Assembly: GCF_900100945.1 (NCBI RefSeq)
Contig: NZ_FNCG01000003.1
Location: 62,001-126,000, forward strand
DNA: 64,000 bases
Direction of reading: 5' to 3'
Source of the DNA: Mucilaginibacter gossypii
Lineage (GTDB): Bacteria; Bacteroidota; Bacteroidia; Sphingobacteriales; Sphingobacteriaceae
Notes under the pieces: model-generated
The model's input: the letters and a program-made list of their open reading frames with translations, nothing else
Told to the model about the DNA's origin: nothing
Database searches by the model: none
Made by a program: the position numbers and the translations under genes
Part shown: positions 1 through 8,308 of the stretch, piece after piece
How the letters are laid out: each line of letters opens with the position of its first letter
How positions within the stretch are numbered: the stretch's first letter is position 1

Positions 1-2
1 CA

Positions 3-1466
3 CCTGTTTTAGCCATAGCATCTACCTGTGCTACTAAAGAGTTTGGCAGTAACTACTTCCAGGAAACCAATGTTATCAAGCTTTTTGATGACTGCAGTTA
101 CTATAACCAGGTGGCTGCCAACAACAAGCAAGTACCCCGTATGGCACAGGCGGCTATCCAAACCGCTATTCAGCGCAAAGGGGTTGGCGTATTGGGTTTA
201 CCGGGCGATGTGGCAGGGGAGGATGCTGTTGAAATCGATTCGTCGGTAAATAACTTTTTTTGCAAAGCCAACATTACCCCGGTATGGGAAGAATTGGTGC
301 AGCTGGCCGACCTGATTAACCGATACCCCAAAGTTTGCATTTTTGGCGGGATAGGCTGTGCCGGTGCTCATGATGAAGTGGTTGAACTGGCGGCACTGAT
401 CAAAGCGCCGGTTGGTTATTCGTTCCGTGGTAAAATGTTTTTGGAGCATGATAACCCCTACGAGGTAGGCATGACCGGCCTGCTTGGCTTGCCTGCTGCC
501 TATCATAGTATGCACGAAAGTGATCTGGTTATCCTGCTTGGCACCGATTTTCCTTACACACCCTTTTATCCCCAGGACAAAAAGATAGTGCAGATTGACA
601 TCAAGCCTGAAAATCTTGGTCGCCGGGCAAAATTAACGATGGGGCTTTATGGTGATATAAAATCTACAATTAAAGCATTGATCCCTTTAATTAAAGAAAA
701 AACCGACAACAGCTTTTTAGATGCGCAATTGCATGTACATGCTAAAGTAAAAGAGCAACAGCAAGCCTATATTAAGGATTTTGGTGAACATGATGCTATT
801 CATCCCGAAGCTTTAGCCGCTATTGTAGACGAATATGCTTCTGTTGATGCCATTTTTACCTGCGATACCGGGATGTGTAATGTTTGGAGTGCCAGGCATA
901 TCAGCGCTAATGGGAGGCGTTCGATGATCGGGTCGTTTGTTCATGGATCTATGGCTAATGCTATGCCGCATGCTATCGGCGCGGCGCTGGCCTGTCCCGA
1001 CAGGCAGGTTGTGGCCATGTGTGGTGATGGCGGCATTTCCATGTTGTTAGGCGATTTAGCCACTATTAAACAATATGATCTGCCTATAAAGATCATTGTA
1101 TTTAATAACAGGAGCCTTGGCATGGTAAAGCTGGAAATGGAAGTAATGGGCCTGCCCGATTTTGAAGTGGACATGCACAATCCTGATTTTACCATGGTCG
1201 CGGAGTCAATGGGCATAAAGGGGATCACCATAAACGACCCGCAGGACCTTGAGCAGGGCATAGCCGAAGCTTTTGCACACACAGGACCAGTTTTAGTAAA
1301 TGTTTATACCGACGGAACTGCCCTTGCCATGCCGCCGCATATCGAACTTAAAATGGTTAAAGGAATGGCCGTCTCCATGACCAAAATGATGCTTGGCGGT
1401 AAATTTGATGAGGTTTTGGCTACCGTAAAAGGTAACTACAAGCATCTGCCCGAAATATTTGATTAA
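3..1466 (+). CDS. poxB: Pyruvate oxidase / pyruvate dehydrogenase (quinone), PoxB-like, 5' end outside window
   Basis: Thiamine-diphosphate enzyme that would oxidatively decarboxylate pyruvate to acetate and CO2 at the inner face of the membrane, passing electrons to quinone. The frame is open from base 3, so the start lies upstream; about 487 residues are visible of a family usually near 575. The central FAD/nucleotide-binding domain is followed by the ThDP-binding domain, with the GDGG motif at fragment residues 341-344 and the NN pair at 368-369, the normal spacing. Residues just after it (LGMVKLEMEVMG) fit the pyruvate oxidase branch better than acetolactate synthase. The gene ends at a terminator shared with the convergent gene. 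An acetolactate synthase-like paralogue is the alternative, but less likely. Confidence 0.88.
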   Translation, partial: PVLAIASTCATKEFGSNYFQETNVIKLFDDCSYYNQVAANNKQVPRMAQAAIQTAIQRKGVGVLGLPGDVAGEDAVEIDSSVNNFFCKANITPVWEELVQLADLINRYPKVCIFGGIGCAGAHDEVVELAALIKAPVGYSFRGKMFLEHDNPYEVGMTGLLGLPAAYHSMHESDLVILLGTDFPYTPFYPQDKKIVQIDIKPENLGRRAKLTMGLYGDIKSTIKALIPLIKEKTDNSFLDAQLHVHAKVKEQQQAYIKDFGEHDAIHPEALAAIVDEYASVDAIFTCDTGMCNVWSARHISANGRRSMIGSFVHGSMANAMPHAIGAALACPDRQVVAMCGDGGISMLLGDLATIKQYDLPIKIIVFNNRSLGMVKLEMEVMGLPDFEVDMHNPDFTMVAESMGIKGITINDPQDLEQGIAEAFAHTGPVLVNVYTDGTALAMPPHIELKMVKGMAVSMTKMMLGGKFDEVLATVKGNYKHLPEIFD

Positions 1467-1482
1467 TGGTGGCAATACGTAT

Positions 1483-1520
1483 AACCGGGAGATGTATGCT
1501 GTTTATATCTTCCGGTTTTT
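1483..1520. terminator. Bidirectional intrinsic terminator between convergent genes
   Basis: AACCGGGAGAT pairs with ATCTTCCGGTT (11-bp stem, one G-U pair), followed by a T run. The right arm contains the stop codon region of the minus-strand gene, so the hairpin serves poxB and probably its convergent neighbour. Confidence 0.7.
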
Positions 1521-1994
1521 ATATCGATGACTTGATAGGAAAGCCTTTTTGACAATACCCGTCATAAGGTTAGCTACAAAAAGCAATTGCGCAGTCAGCA
1601 ATACGGTTGTTGCAATAGTAATTATAGTGTTAATGTTGACTGCTTCCCGGATCTGGCCATCGGTATAGTATTTATGCGGACCGCGGATGGATAGCTGTGC
1701 GGAAAAATAAGAAATTATAATTAACGCAATCAATGTAACCAGCACGTGTCCCCATTTTAACCAAACTACAGGCAATATCGGTTCGGTTATTATATAAATA
1801 ACCCATAAGATAAAAAATATTAGGCCTATTAAGCGGCATAAATGAACCGCTGATACTACGAAATAAGTATCATGAAGATTGATATCTATTGTTGCGGCAG
1901 TCGTAAAAAATGAAAGTATAATTGATAACAATGCCACAATCGCGAATATGTGCTGGGGACGGGTTTTGATGTTGAAGAAAGGATAAGGTTTCAA
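1503..1994 (-). CDS. Small integral membrane protein with a cytochrome-oxidase-subunit-I-like HDTYFVV motif
   Basis: A 163-residue protein with about four hydrophobic segments (roughly residues 14-36, 47-66, 79-100 and 121-147). Residues around 38-50 read DINLHDTYFVVSAVHL. This closely resembles the segment of haem-copper oxidase subunit I written HDTYYVVAHFHYVL, where the two later histidines bind haem. Here the position of the first haem-binding histidine is alanine and the second is kept. The rest of the protein is far too short to be an oxidase subunit. It is convergent with poxB, a quinone-linked enzyme. Function unknown; the resemblance may mark an unusual membrane family or be convergent. 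Confidence 0.8.
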   Translation of the reverse strand: MKPYPFFNIKTRPQHIFAIVALLSIILSFFTTAATIDINLHDTYFVVSAVHLCRLIGLIFFILWVIYIITEPILPVVWLKWGHVLVTLIALIIISYFSAQLSIRGPHKYYTDGQIREAVNINTIITIATTVLLTAQLLFVANLMTGIVKKAFLSSHRYKNRKI

Positions 1995-2023
1995 GGCGGT
2001 ATATATGAATAAAAAGTGTTGAC

Positions 2024-2541
2024 TTACAATTTCAAATGCGCAACAATGTTATTGTCCCTGATCTGTATAAAATTAATATGCTCATCAGCCGGATCGTAAT
2101 CGATACTTAAAACAAGGTTATCTATTTTGTAATGGTCTACCAGGAAGGGTTTATCCAGTATCGGCGAATCTCCGTGTTTGGTTTGTGTTGGCTCACCTGC
2201 TTTTTTGAAGACCTCTTCACGGGTATCGTCAAATGAAATCTCAAATGGGGGCGCATATTGCAGATCCGGGTTAGGGTAAATATTCAGATGGGAGAATATT
2301 GCCGGCCGGGTTCTAAAACGATCAGTTCATCTTCGTCAATAACAGCATCCTCATTGGTGAACCCCAAATCGATACCCAATATTTCAGATCGCATGTAATC
2401 ACTTTTTAAAATATTGTATGAGCTAAGATCAGTAAATGTATCCGCTAAAAATGCCTGGAAATTATCATCATAAAGATAGGAGCCGAATTGGTTTGTAAAA
2501 TGGAGATAGGTGAACATTTGGCCGTTTCTTATTTGATTCAT
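2024..2541 (-). pseudogene. Hypothetical protein gene broken by one frameshift
   Basis: Two reading frames on the minus strand make one continuous-looking protein. The first runs from ATG at 2541 and reads MNQIRNGQMF to LVLEPG-like acidic sequence, then stops at 2284-2286. The second frame continues past it as AIFSHLNIYPNPDLQYAPPF and ends at the stop codon at 2024-2026 with NNIVAHLKL. The switch falls near the GC-rich repeat at 2301-2310 and a single missing base there would restore one frame of about 170 residues. No catalytic motif, signal peptide or membrane segment is seen; it looks like a soluble acidic protein, possibly of the immunity-protein type, but I cannot name a family. It may be a real pseudogene or a sequencing error. 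Confidence 0.6.
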
Positions 2542-2594
2542 CAAAATTACAACAAATCAAAATAAAGCTACATTATGTTTTTTACTTTCGTTAC

Positions 2595-3125
2595 ATGATG
2601 ATAATGCAGTTTGCTCCAGGTTTGTTTTTGAGGGAAGAAAATGATGATATCTTGATTGTTTCTTATGAAAACCCAATGTTATCCTTCGAAAAAACGATCC
2701 ATTTAAATTCAAAAGCAATCATCCATAATGATCATCTAAAGACCAATATAGTTGATATTCGTTCAGATAGTCTGGTTTTTATAACAATTGATCAAGGTTC
2801 GCCCAGGGGAATTAACACCTGTTCTGAAATCTATGTTAAAAATGCAGAAGAAATCTGTTTGCTTTGCAGTTTTCGGGCGTTTGAACAAGTAAATGACCTT
2901 CGTAAAACAGGATGTTATAAGCTTACTGAATATATTGCAAACCGGTTAAAGGATAAATATGGCATCGAATGGGAATACAAAATATCGGTAGATACCCCTG
3001 AAAAAAAGAAACAGTTTAACATGAGCGTTTTCGTTATAATCCTCACGCTTATAGTAATTTTTGTTTTAATATACTACAGGCTAAAGTATGATATGAACCA
3101 TCCTAAAATAAATTCCAGTCGTTGA
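2595..3125 (+). CDS. Hypothetical protein with a C-terminal membrane anchor
   Basis: A 176-residue protein, not recognised. Residues 1-140 are soluble, with beta-rich segments in the first half; residues about 143-163 (MSVFVIILTLIVIFVLIYY) form one membrane helix followed by a short basic tail, so the bulk probably faces the cytoplasm with a tail anchor. The start at 2595 is favoured because a Bacteroidota-like -7 box (TACTTTCG, 2583-2590) lies only four bases upstream; the next codons also include an ATG at 2598. It is divergent from the broken gene on its left and stands alone before the MFS transporter. Confidence 0.65.
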   Translation: MMIMQFAPGLFLREENDDILIVSYENPMLSFEKTIHLNSKAIIHNDHLKTNIVDIRSDSLVFITIDQGSPRGINTCSEIYVKNAEEICLLCSFRAFEQVNDLRKTGCYKLTEYIANRLKDKYGIEWEYKISVDTPEKKKQFNMSVFVIILTLIVIFVLIYYRLKYDMNHPKINSSR

Positions 3126-3195
3126 TGATATAAAGCAATTTATTTTTCTTCAGTAAATCGGGCTTCCTCTAAATTTCCCTACTTTTAAGCCCGTA

Positions 3196-4524
3196 ATGGA
3201 AGCAAAAAATAACAAGAAAACCATTTGGGCCTGGTGCATGTTTGACTGGGCCAATCAGTCATATAATATCGTTATCACCTCTACTATTTTCCCGGCGTAT
3301 TTTGTAGAGGTTACCAAGTTTAACTCGAAGAATACCCAGATGGTAACTTTTTTGGGGCACAGGTATGTTAATACGGTTTTATCAAACTATATTCTCGGTT
3401 TATCTTACCTTATAGTTGCGGCTATTTTGCCAATCCTTACTTCCATAGCCGATTACCGGGGCAATAAAAAATCATACCTGCAATTGTTTACCTGGTTGGG
3501 TAGCCTGGCCTGTGCGGGTTTGTTTTTCTTTAAGCCCGGCACAGGGTTGGAAATCCCGATGCTTTGCTTTGGTCTTGCTTCTATAGGTTATTGCGGTGGT
3601 TTTGTGTTTTATAATTCTTATCTCCCTCAAATAGCCACGCCCGATAAGCAGGATGCTGTGAGCGCCAAAGGGTTTATTTATGGTTATGTAGGCAGTATTG
3701 TAGTGCAGGTATTATGCTTTATCGTAGTGCTTGAACCTAATTGGTTTGGCATTACCGACGACTGGCTGCCTGCCCGGATCTCGTTCCTGATGGTTTTTGT
3801 ATGGTGGATAGGTTTTTCCATTATCCCGTTCCGCATGTTGCCGAAAGGGCAGCCCAATGCGGGCAAGCATAGTTATAACGTGCTTACCGGCGGCTTTAAA
3901 GAACTGGCAAAGGTTTTTGGCAAAGTGCGCAAAATGCCGCTGCTCAAACGCTTCCTGGTGTCGTTTTTCCTTTACTCGGTTGGTGTACAAACCATTATGC
4001 TGGCTGCGGCTAACTTTGCTGCCAAAGAATTGCACATGCCCGATGCTGCCCTGATCTCTATTGTGCTCATCATCCAGGTGGTTGCCGTGCCCGGTGCATT
4101 GATCGCCTCCAAATCGTCGGAGAAATTCGGTAATGTACGCACGCTGGTAGGTTTGGTGGCTATCTGGTCGGCCATTTGTTTGTATGCTTACTTTATCACC
4201 AATTCTACCCAGTTTTATGTTGCCGCGGTGATCATTGGCATTGTAATGGGAGGGGTACAATCCTTGTCGCGCTCAACCTATTCCAAATATTTGCCCGAAA
4301 ACATCCCGGATACGGCTTCATATTTCAGTTTTTATGACGTTACCGAAAAGCTGTCGATTGTGGTAGGCCTGTTTTGTTTTGGCTTTGTGGAAGCTGTGAC
4401 TAATGAGATGCGCGACTCGACACTTGCCCTTGACGGCTTTTTTGTGTTGGGGCTTATTATGCTCATCGTGCTGATGTTTAAAGAAAATAAACTTAGCAAA
4501 CAGCGGGTTGAAGTGGAGGCTTAA
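3196..4524 (+). CDS. MFS transporter, UMF1/ATG22-like family (first of two paralogues)
   Basis: A 442-residue inner-membrane permease with about twelve membrane segments. Family hallmarks are the N-terminal WCMFDWANQSYNIVITST, the central GFVFYNSYLPQIA, and the C-terminal SRSTYSKYLPENIPDTASYF and FYDVTEKLSIVVG. The ATG22-like group includes the yeast vacuolar amino-acid exporter; the substrate of the bacterial members is not established. A -7-like box (TACTTTTA, 3180-3187) sits eight bases before the start. A second copy with the same motifs lies at 6973-8295, so this looks like a local duplication later split by insertion of four small genes. Likely exporter or permease of small metabolites. 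Confidence 0.9.
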   Translation: MEAKNNKKTIWAWCMFDWANQSYNIVITSTIFPAYFVEVTKFNSKNTQMVTFLGHRYVNTVLSNYILGLSYLIVAAILPILTSIADYRGNKKSYLQLFTWLGSLACAGLFFFKPGTGLEIPMLCFGLASIGYCGGFVFYNSYLPQIATPDKQDAVSAKGFIYGYVGSIVVQVLCFIVVLEPNWFGITDDWLPARISFLMVFVWWIGFSIIPFRMLPKGQPNAGKHSYNVLTGGFKELAKVFGKVRKMPLLKRFLVSFFLYSVGVQTIMLAAANFAAKELHMPDAALISIVLIIQVVAVPGALIASKSSEKFGNVRTLVGLVAIWSAICLYAYFITNSTQFYVAAVIIGIVMGGVQSLSRSTYSKYLPENIPDTASYFSFYDVTEKLSIVVGLFCFGFVEAVTNEMRDSTLALDGFFVLGLIMLIVLMFKENKLSKQRVEVEA

Positions 4525-4571
4525 ACAATTTGGCGGCAGGCTTGTACTATCAATAAATAAAATCATAAGCC

Positions 4572-4916
4572 ATGATCCACACAGTTAACCACAACGTTAC
4601 CGGCGATAACGGCACACAAAGAAATATCATTATTGAGCCGGTACTGCATCAATCAACAAATCATGAATTAAATGCCACCGGCTTGTACAAACTTTATAAA
4701 GGTGGGGCCGATGGGGAAGCTACGCTTTTTGAAATTCAGGAGATAGCTCCCGAAATTGGTGAAAGCAAGCCGCTGCTGGATGATAACAAAAATCCGGAAT
4801 ATTTAGGACAGATCCGCTTTGAGGGTGATGTTACTTCTAAATGGCATTATTCGGAAGGCACTTTATCGAATAATGAGCAGCAACAGGTGGTAGAGTTTAT
4901 CCAAAACACAAATTAG
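4572..4916 (+). CDS. Conserved-looking small hypothetical protein
   Basis: A 114-residue soluble acidic protein without signal peptide or membrane helix. It has a composition typical of a compact beta domain: GLYKLYKGGADGEATLFEIQ and EYLGQIRFEGDVTSKWHY. The ATG at 4572 follows an AT-rich leader 47 bases after the MFS gene, with which it may be cotranscribed. No family was recognised. Codon use is like that of its neighbours, so I take it as a real gene. Confidence 0.7.
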   Translation: MIHTVNHNVTGDNGTQRNIIIEPVLHQSTNHELNATGLYKLYKGGADGEATLFEIQEIAPEIGESKPLLDDNKNPEYLGQIRFEGDVTSKWHYSEGTLSNNEQQQVVEFIQNTN

Positions 4917-5002
4917 TTAGTTTTTCTTTTTTCCTGCTGACATAGGGCTGTCACCATGGTTTGGTTACTTTGTATTGTAATCAAAAACAAAACATCAAAG
5001 CA

Positions 5003-5527
5003 ATGGAAACTAACACAAATCAGCAATCAACAGAAACCGCAGCAGCATCTGTTTATACACCCGATCAACTTTTACAAAGCTGGCTTGGCCAGCGCCGGGT
5101 AACCCGCAGGGTTATAGACGCTTTTCCGGAGGATGCCTTATTTAATTATTCGATAGGTGGTATGCGCCCCTTTGCCGATATGGTTAAAGAGTTTATTAGT
5201 ATGGGCGGGCCTTGTGTAAGAGGCGTTGTAACAGATAACTGGACACCAATTGCAGGTTTGGATCACCATACAGGTAAAATAGCAGCAACTACAAAGGCAG
5301 AACTGCTGCAACTTTGGGATGAGGCCACTGAAGAGATTGAAACCTATTGGCCGCAGATTACGCCCGAGCGTTTCCAGGAAACAGTACTGGCATTTGGCCA
5401 ATATGAAGGATTGGTCAATTATATTTTACAGTACGTTATTGATAACGAGATCCATCACCGCGGCCAGGGCTATGTTTACCTTCGCACTTTGGGTATTGAA
5501 CCACCCGCGTTTTATGACAGGAGCTAA
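5003..5527 (+). CDS. DinB-like four-helix-bundle protein
   Basis: A 174-residue protein of the DinB/YfiT-like superfamily, whose characterised members are metal-dependent enzymes, many of them thiol S-transferases. The C-terminal helix carries NEIHHRGQGYVYLRTLG, the usual metal-binding HH. The family's first histidine in helix two is not evident here (GGMRPFADMVKEFISM), so metal binding or activity may be altered. An earlier in-frame TTG exists at 4961, but ATG 5003 gives a normal N-terminus (METNTNQQ). A strong terminator follows the stop. It stands alone between the small hypothetical gene and YnfA. Confidence 0.8.
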   Translation: METNTNQQSTETAAASVYTPDQLLQSWLGQRRVTRRVIDAFPEDALFNYSIGGMRPFADMVKEFISMGGPCVRGVVTDNWTPIAGLDHHTGKIAATTKAELLQLWDEATEEIETYWPQITPERFQETVLAFGQYEGLVNYILQYVIDNEIHHRGQGYVYLRTLGIEPPAFYDRS

Positions 5528-5549
5528 GCCCGTTTTATAAAAAATAATC

Positions 5550-5577
5550 AAGGCTTCCCGAAAGGGAGGCCTTTTTT
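5550..5577 (+). terminator. Intrinsic terminator after the DinB-like gene
   Basis: AAGGCTTCCC and GGGAGGCCTT form a 10-bp stem (one G-U pair) closed by a GAAA tetraloop and followed by seven T. It starts 22 bases after the stop codon. Confidence 0.85.
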
Positions 5578-5646
5578 TATGATTGTCCCGGGCCAATGTT
5601 TGCGTTTTTATATCTTTAGCGAAGTGGTTCCTTTCAAATTTTAATA

Positions 5647-5979
5647 ATGGCAATTATTCGTTCATTTGCCCTTTTTTTGCTGGCCGGTTTATTTGAGATA
5701 GGCGGCGGCTATTTGGTTTGGCTTTGGTTAAAAGAAGGTAAACCGCTTTGGTTTGGTATAGCGGGCGGGGTGATCCTGGCGCTTTATGGTATCGTAGCAA
5801 CGTGGCAAACCGCCAATTTCGGCAGGGTGTATGCGGCTTATGGCGGTATTTTTATTGTACTGGCATTGATCTGGGCCTGGAAGGTGGATGGATTTAAGCC
5901 CGACCGTTATGATATTATCGGCGCTTTGATTGCATTGACAGGTGCTTGTATCATTGTTTATGCACCGCGCGGGCATTAA
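5647..5979 (+). CDS. ynfA: YnfA/UPF0060 family small membrane protein
   Basis: A 110-residue protein with four membrane helices and short loops, the length and shape of the YnfA family of small transporters related to the SMR superfamily. Typical segments are LFEIGGGYLVWLWLKEGK near the N-terminus, LALYGIVATWQ, RVYAAYGGIFIVLALIWAW and the end DIIGALIALTGACIIVYAPR. Some YnfA proteins have been linked to drug efflux, but no substrate can be read from the sequence. It is a single-gene unit, with the DinB terminator upstream. Confidence 0.93.
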   Translation: MAIIRSFALFLLAGLFEIGGGYLVWLWLKEGKPLWFGIAGGVILALYGIVATWQTANFGRVYAAYGGIFIVLALIWAWKVDGFKPDRYDIIGALIALTGACIIVYAPRGH

Positions 5980-6086
5980 ATCGGCCGTTAGCTGCCCATG
6001 GGTAAGATAACGACCGTTTTTATTTTTTTGAGGTAAAGTCTTTTAACTTATTTACTGATATTAGCAGCAACAAATCTAAGCCCATC

Positions 6087-6912
6087 ATGAATAGCAGAAA
6101 TTTCATTATTGCTGTATTTTTTGTTTTAAGTACAATAAAGGCATTTTGTCAGGCCCCCGTCCGGAGAATTTTTAAACGGCCTGAAACAAATCAATACAGA
6201 TATGCCGGCCGCCAAACTGAATTTCCTGGCTGCGGTAGCAAAATACCCTGCGTTTCACGGCTCGTATCATTTTTTGGGAGTTATCTATTTAAATGATCAT
6301 AAGCCCGATTCAGCCATCTGGTATTTAAAAAAAGCAGTTGAATTAAATACCAGAAATGTTAACCATACCGCAGAGTACAGCTATTCGCGCTTAATCGCAG
6401 CTTATATCAGTAAACAGGACTATGAAAATGCTTTTGCCTCCGCTTGGGACGCTTATAAACTATTCCCTAATTCGCAGGAACTGCAGTCAGGTTTAAAGGA
6501 TGCCTGTCTTTGGGCATATTACACTAAAAATAATGAATTTGATCCTCAATATTCGTCTATTGACCCACGCGATGAATACGTTGTAAATAACGTGGATGAA
6601 GAGTATTTGATTGTAAGAAACTTGCGGGTAAATGATCGTAACTTACAGGTAGCAGGGCAAAGCCTTGCCAACAAAAAAGGATCGGCCTATGACGTTTTAA
6701 CCTGTTCGGTAGAAGGTACTAATAATACGAGGAAAATTGATTTTAAAATAAACTGGGATATGGGTAAGTATTTCGGTGGTATAAATGGGCCAACTGCCGA
6801 AGTATCCGGCAACAAGCAAAAATCGATACCTGAAAGGGCAGGGGCTATGCTGGTTGCCGATAACAAAACAGATTTACCCGCGGCTATTAAAAAGATGCTT
6901 GGCGAAAGATAG
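6087..6912 (+). pseudogene. Secreted TPR-like protein gene with a frameshift in a C5 run
   Basis: The start at 6087 encodes a signal peptide (MNSRNFIIAVFFVLSTIKAF, cleavage after FCQ). Just after it, the frame shifts at the five-C run at 6154-6158. Removing one C joins the signal peptide to APSGEFLNGLKQINTDMPAAK and the 236-residue frame that runs to 6912. That part contains two or three TPR-like helical pairs (YHFLGVIYLNDHKPDSAIWY, then YISKQDYENAFASAWDAYKL), followed by a C-terminal domain without recognised motif. The exported protein would be about 274 residues. Unless the run is misread, the product is truncated. Translation from the internal ATG at 6202 would lack the signal peptide. 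Confidence 0.7.
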
Positions 6913-6934
6913 GTGTTGTATTTAATTGGTGTTT

Positions 6935-6964
6935 TTTGCAGTTTCTAAAATTTGCATACATTTA
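6935..6964 (+). promoter_or_regulatory. Bacteroidota-type promoter of the second UMF1 gene
   Basis: TTTG (6935-6938), 18-bp spacer, TACATTTA (6957-6964). This matches the -33 TTTG / -7 TAnnTTTG pattern known for Bacteroidota. The ATG at 6973 is only eight bases downstream, which also argues against the upstream TTG at 6952. Confidence 0.5.
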
Positions 6965-6972
6965 GTGAGCAA

Positions 6973-8295
6973 ATGGAAAATAAAAACAACAAAAAAACCA
7001 TACGCGCCTGGGCTTTCTTTGATTGGGCCAACTCGGCGTATAACCTTGTCATCACTTCAACAATTTTTCCTGCATACTATGTAGCTATAACTACCAATCA
7101 TGCCAATGGCGATAGGGTTAACTTTTTCGGGAAAAGCTTTGTAAATACTGCACTTTCCGATTATGCCTTATCTGCCGCCTACCTGGTAATGGTGTTGCTG
7201 CTACCCATATTATCGTCCATTGCCGATTATAAAGGCAATAAAAAGATCTTCATGCTGTTTTTTACGCTGCTGGGTTCGGCGGCTTGTTGCGCTTTGTTCA
7301 ACTTTGATAAAGACCACCTGGAGATGGGTATCATTTGCTTTGCGCTGGCGGCTATCGGTTATAGCGGCGGTTTTGTGTTTTATAACTCATACCTGCCCGA
7401 AATTGCCACAGTTGATATGCAGGATAAGGTGAGCGCCAAAGGTTTTACTTATGGTTATATCGGCAGTGTGTTGTTGCAGCTTATCTGCTTTTTGTTTGTA
7501 TTAAAGGGCGAATGGTTTGGCATAGTCGATAAAACCTTTGCTCCGCGCTTATCATTTTTGCTGGTAGGTTTATGGTGGATAGGCTTTGCCATGATCCCGT
7601 TTAGTGTATTACCTAAGGGCAGCCCCAACGCAGTAAGTCATAGCCATAATATCATAAAAGGTGGTTTTATTGAGCTGGGCCATGTTTGGAAAAAGGTTAA
7701 GGGGATGCCACTGCTAAAAAGGTTTTTGCCCTCGTTCTTTTTCTATTCCATGGGGGTACAAACCATTATGCTGGTGGCAACCGGTTTTGCTGCCAAAGAG
7801 CTTAAAATGGAAACTCCGCAGCTCATCACTATCATTTTAATTATTCAATTGGTTGCTATTTTGGGTGCTACGCTTATGTCGCGCCTGTCGGGTAAATACG
7901 GTAACGTAAGGGTTTTAATTAGTGTGGTGATCCTGTGGATCGCGGTTTGTATAGCTGCTTACTTTACCTATACACAAACACAGTTTTACATCATAGCAGT
8001 GGTGGTTGGTTTGGTGATGGGCGGTATCCAGTCCATGTCGCGCTCAACGTATTCAAAATATCTGCCCGAAAATATCCCCGATACGGCATCTTTCTTCAGT
8101 TTTTATGATGTTACCGAAAAACTGGCCATAGTAGGCGGGGTATTTAGCTTTGGTTTTTTTGAAGAAATAACCGGTAGTCCGCGAAATTCGGTTTTGGTAT
8201 TGGGTGTATTTTTCATTGTTGGCTTAGTTTTGTTGTTTTCTTTGCTGAGGGCTGAACGAAACGTCAATAAAAATTTGGATTTTAGCGCCCGTTAA
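6973..8295 (+). CDS. MFS transporter, UMF1/ATG22-like family (second paralogue)
   Basis: A 440-residue permease of about twelve membrane segments, clearly paralogous to the protein at 3196-4524. It shares KNNKKTI at the start, FFDWANSAYNLVITSTIFPA, GGFVFYNSYLPEIA, SRSTYSKYLPENIPDTASFF and FYDVTEKLAIVGG. The N-terminal correspondence to MEAKNNKKTI supports ATG 6973 over an in-frame TTG at 6952. It is followed after 13 bases by the LutA-like gene, so the two may be cotranscribed. A link to export or uptake of an organic acid such as lactate is possible from that context, but this is inference only. Confidence 0.92.
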   Translation: MENKNNKKTIRAWAFFDWANSAYNLVITSTIFPAYYVAITTNHANGDRVNFFGKSFVNTALSDYALSAAYLVMVLLLPILSSIADYKGNKKIFMLFFTLLGSAACCALFNFDKDHLEMGIICFALAAIGYSGGFVFYNSYLPEIATVDMQDKVSAKGFTYGYIGSVLLQLICFLFVLKGEWFGIVDKTFAPRLSFLLVGLWWIGFAMIPFSVLPKGSPNAVSHSHNIIKGGFIELGHVWKKVKGMPLLKRFLPSFFFYSMGVQTIMLVATGFAAKELKMETPQLITIILIIQLVAILGATLMSRLSGKYGNVRVLISVVILWIAVCIAAYFTYTQTQFYIIAVVVGLVMGGIQSMSRSTYSKYLPENIPDTASFFSFYDVTEKLAIVGGVFSFGFFEEITGSPRNSVLVLGVFFIVGLVLLFSLLRAERNVNKNLDFSAR

Positions 8296-8308
8296 CTAAT
8301 TTGTGCCG

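Noticed and set aside
198..515. Long minus-strand frame opposite poxB
   Set aside because: Antisense shadow of a well-conserved coding region.
3711..3735. GTAGTG repeats inside the first UMF1 gene
   Set aside because: They are in coding sequence, with different spacing from the CACTAC boxes, and are probably codon use.
3712..4260. Long minus-strand frame opposite the first UMF1 gene
   Set aside because: Shadow frame; His/Gln-rich translation without domain.
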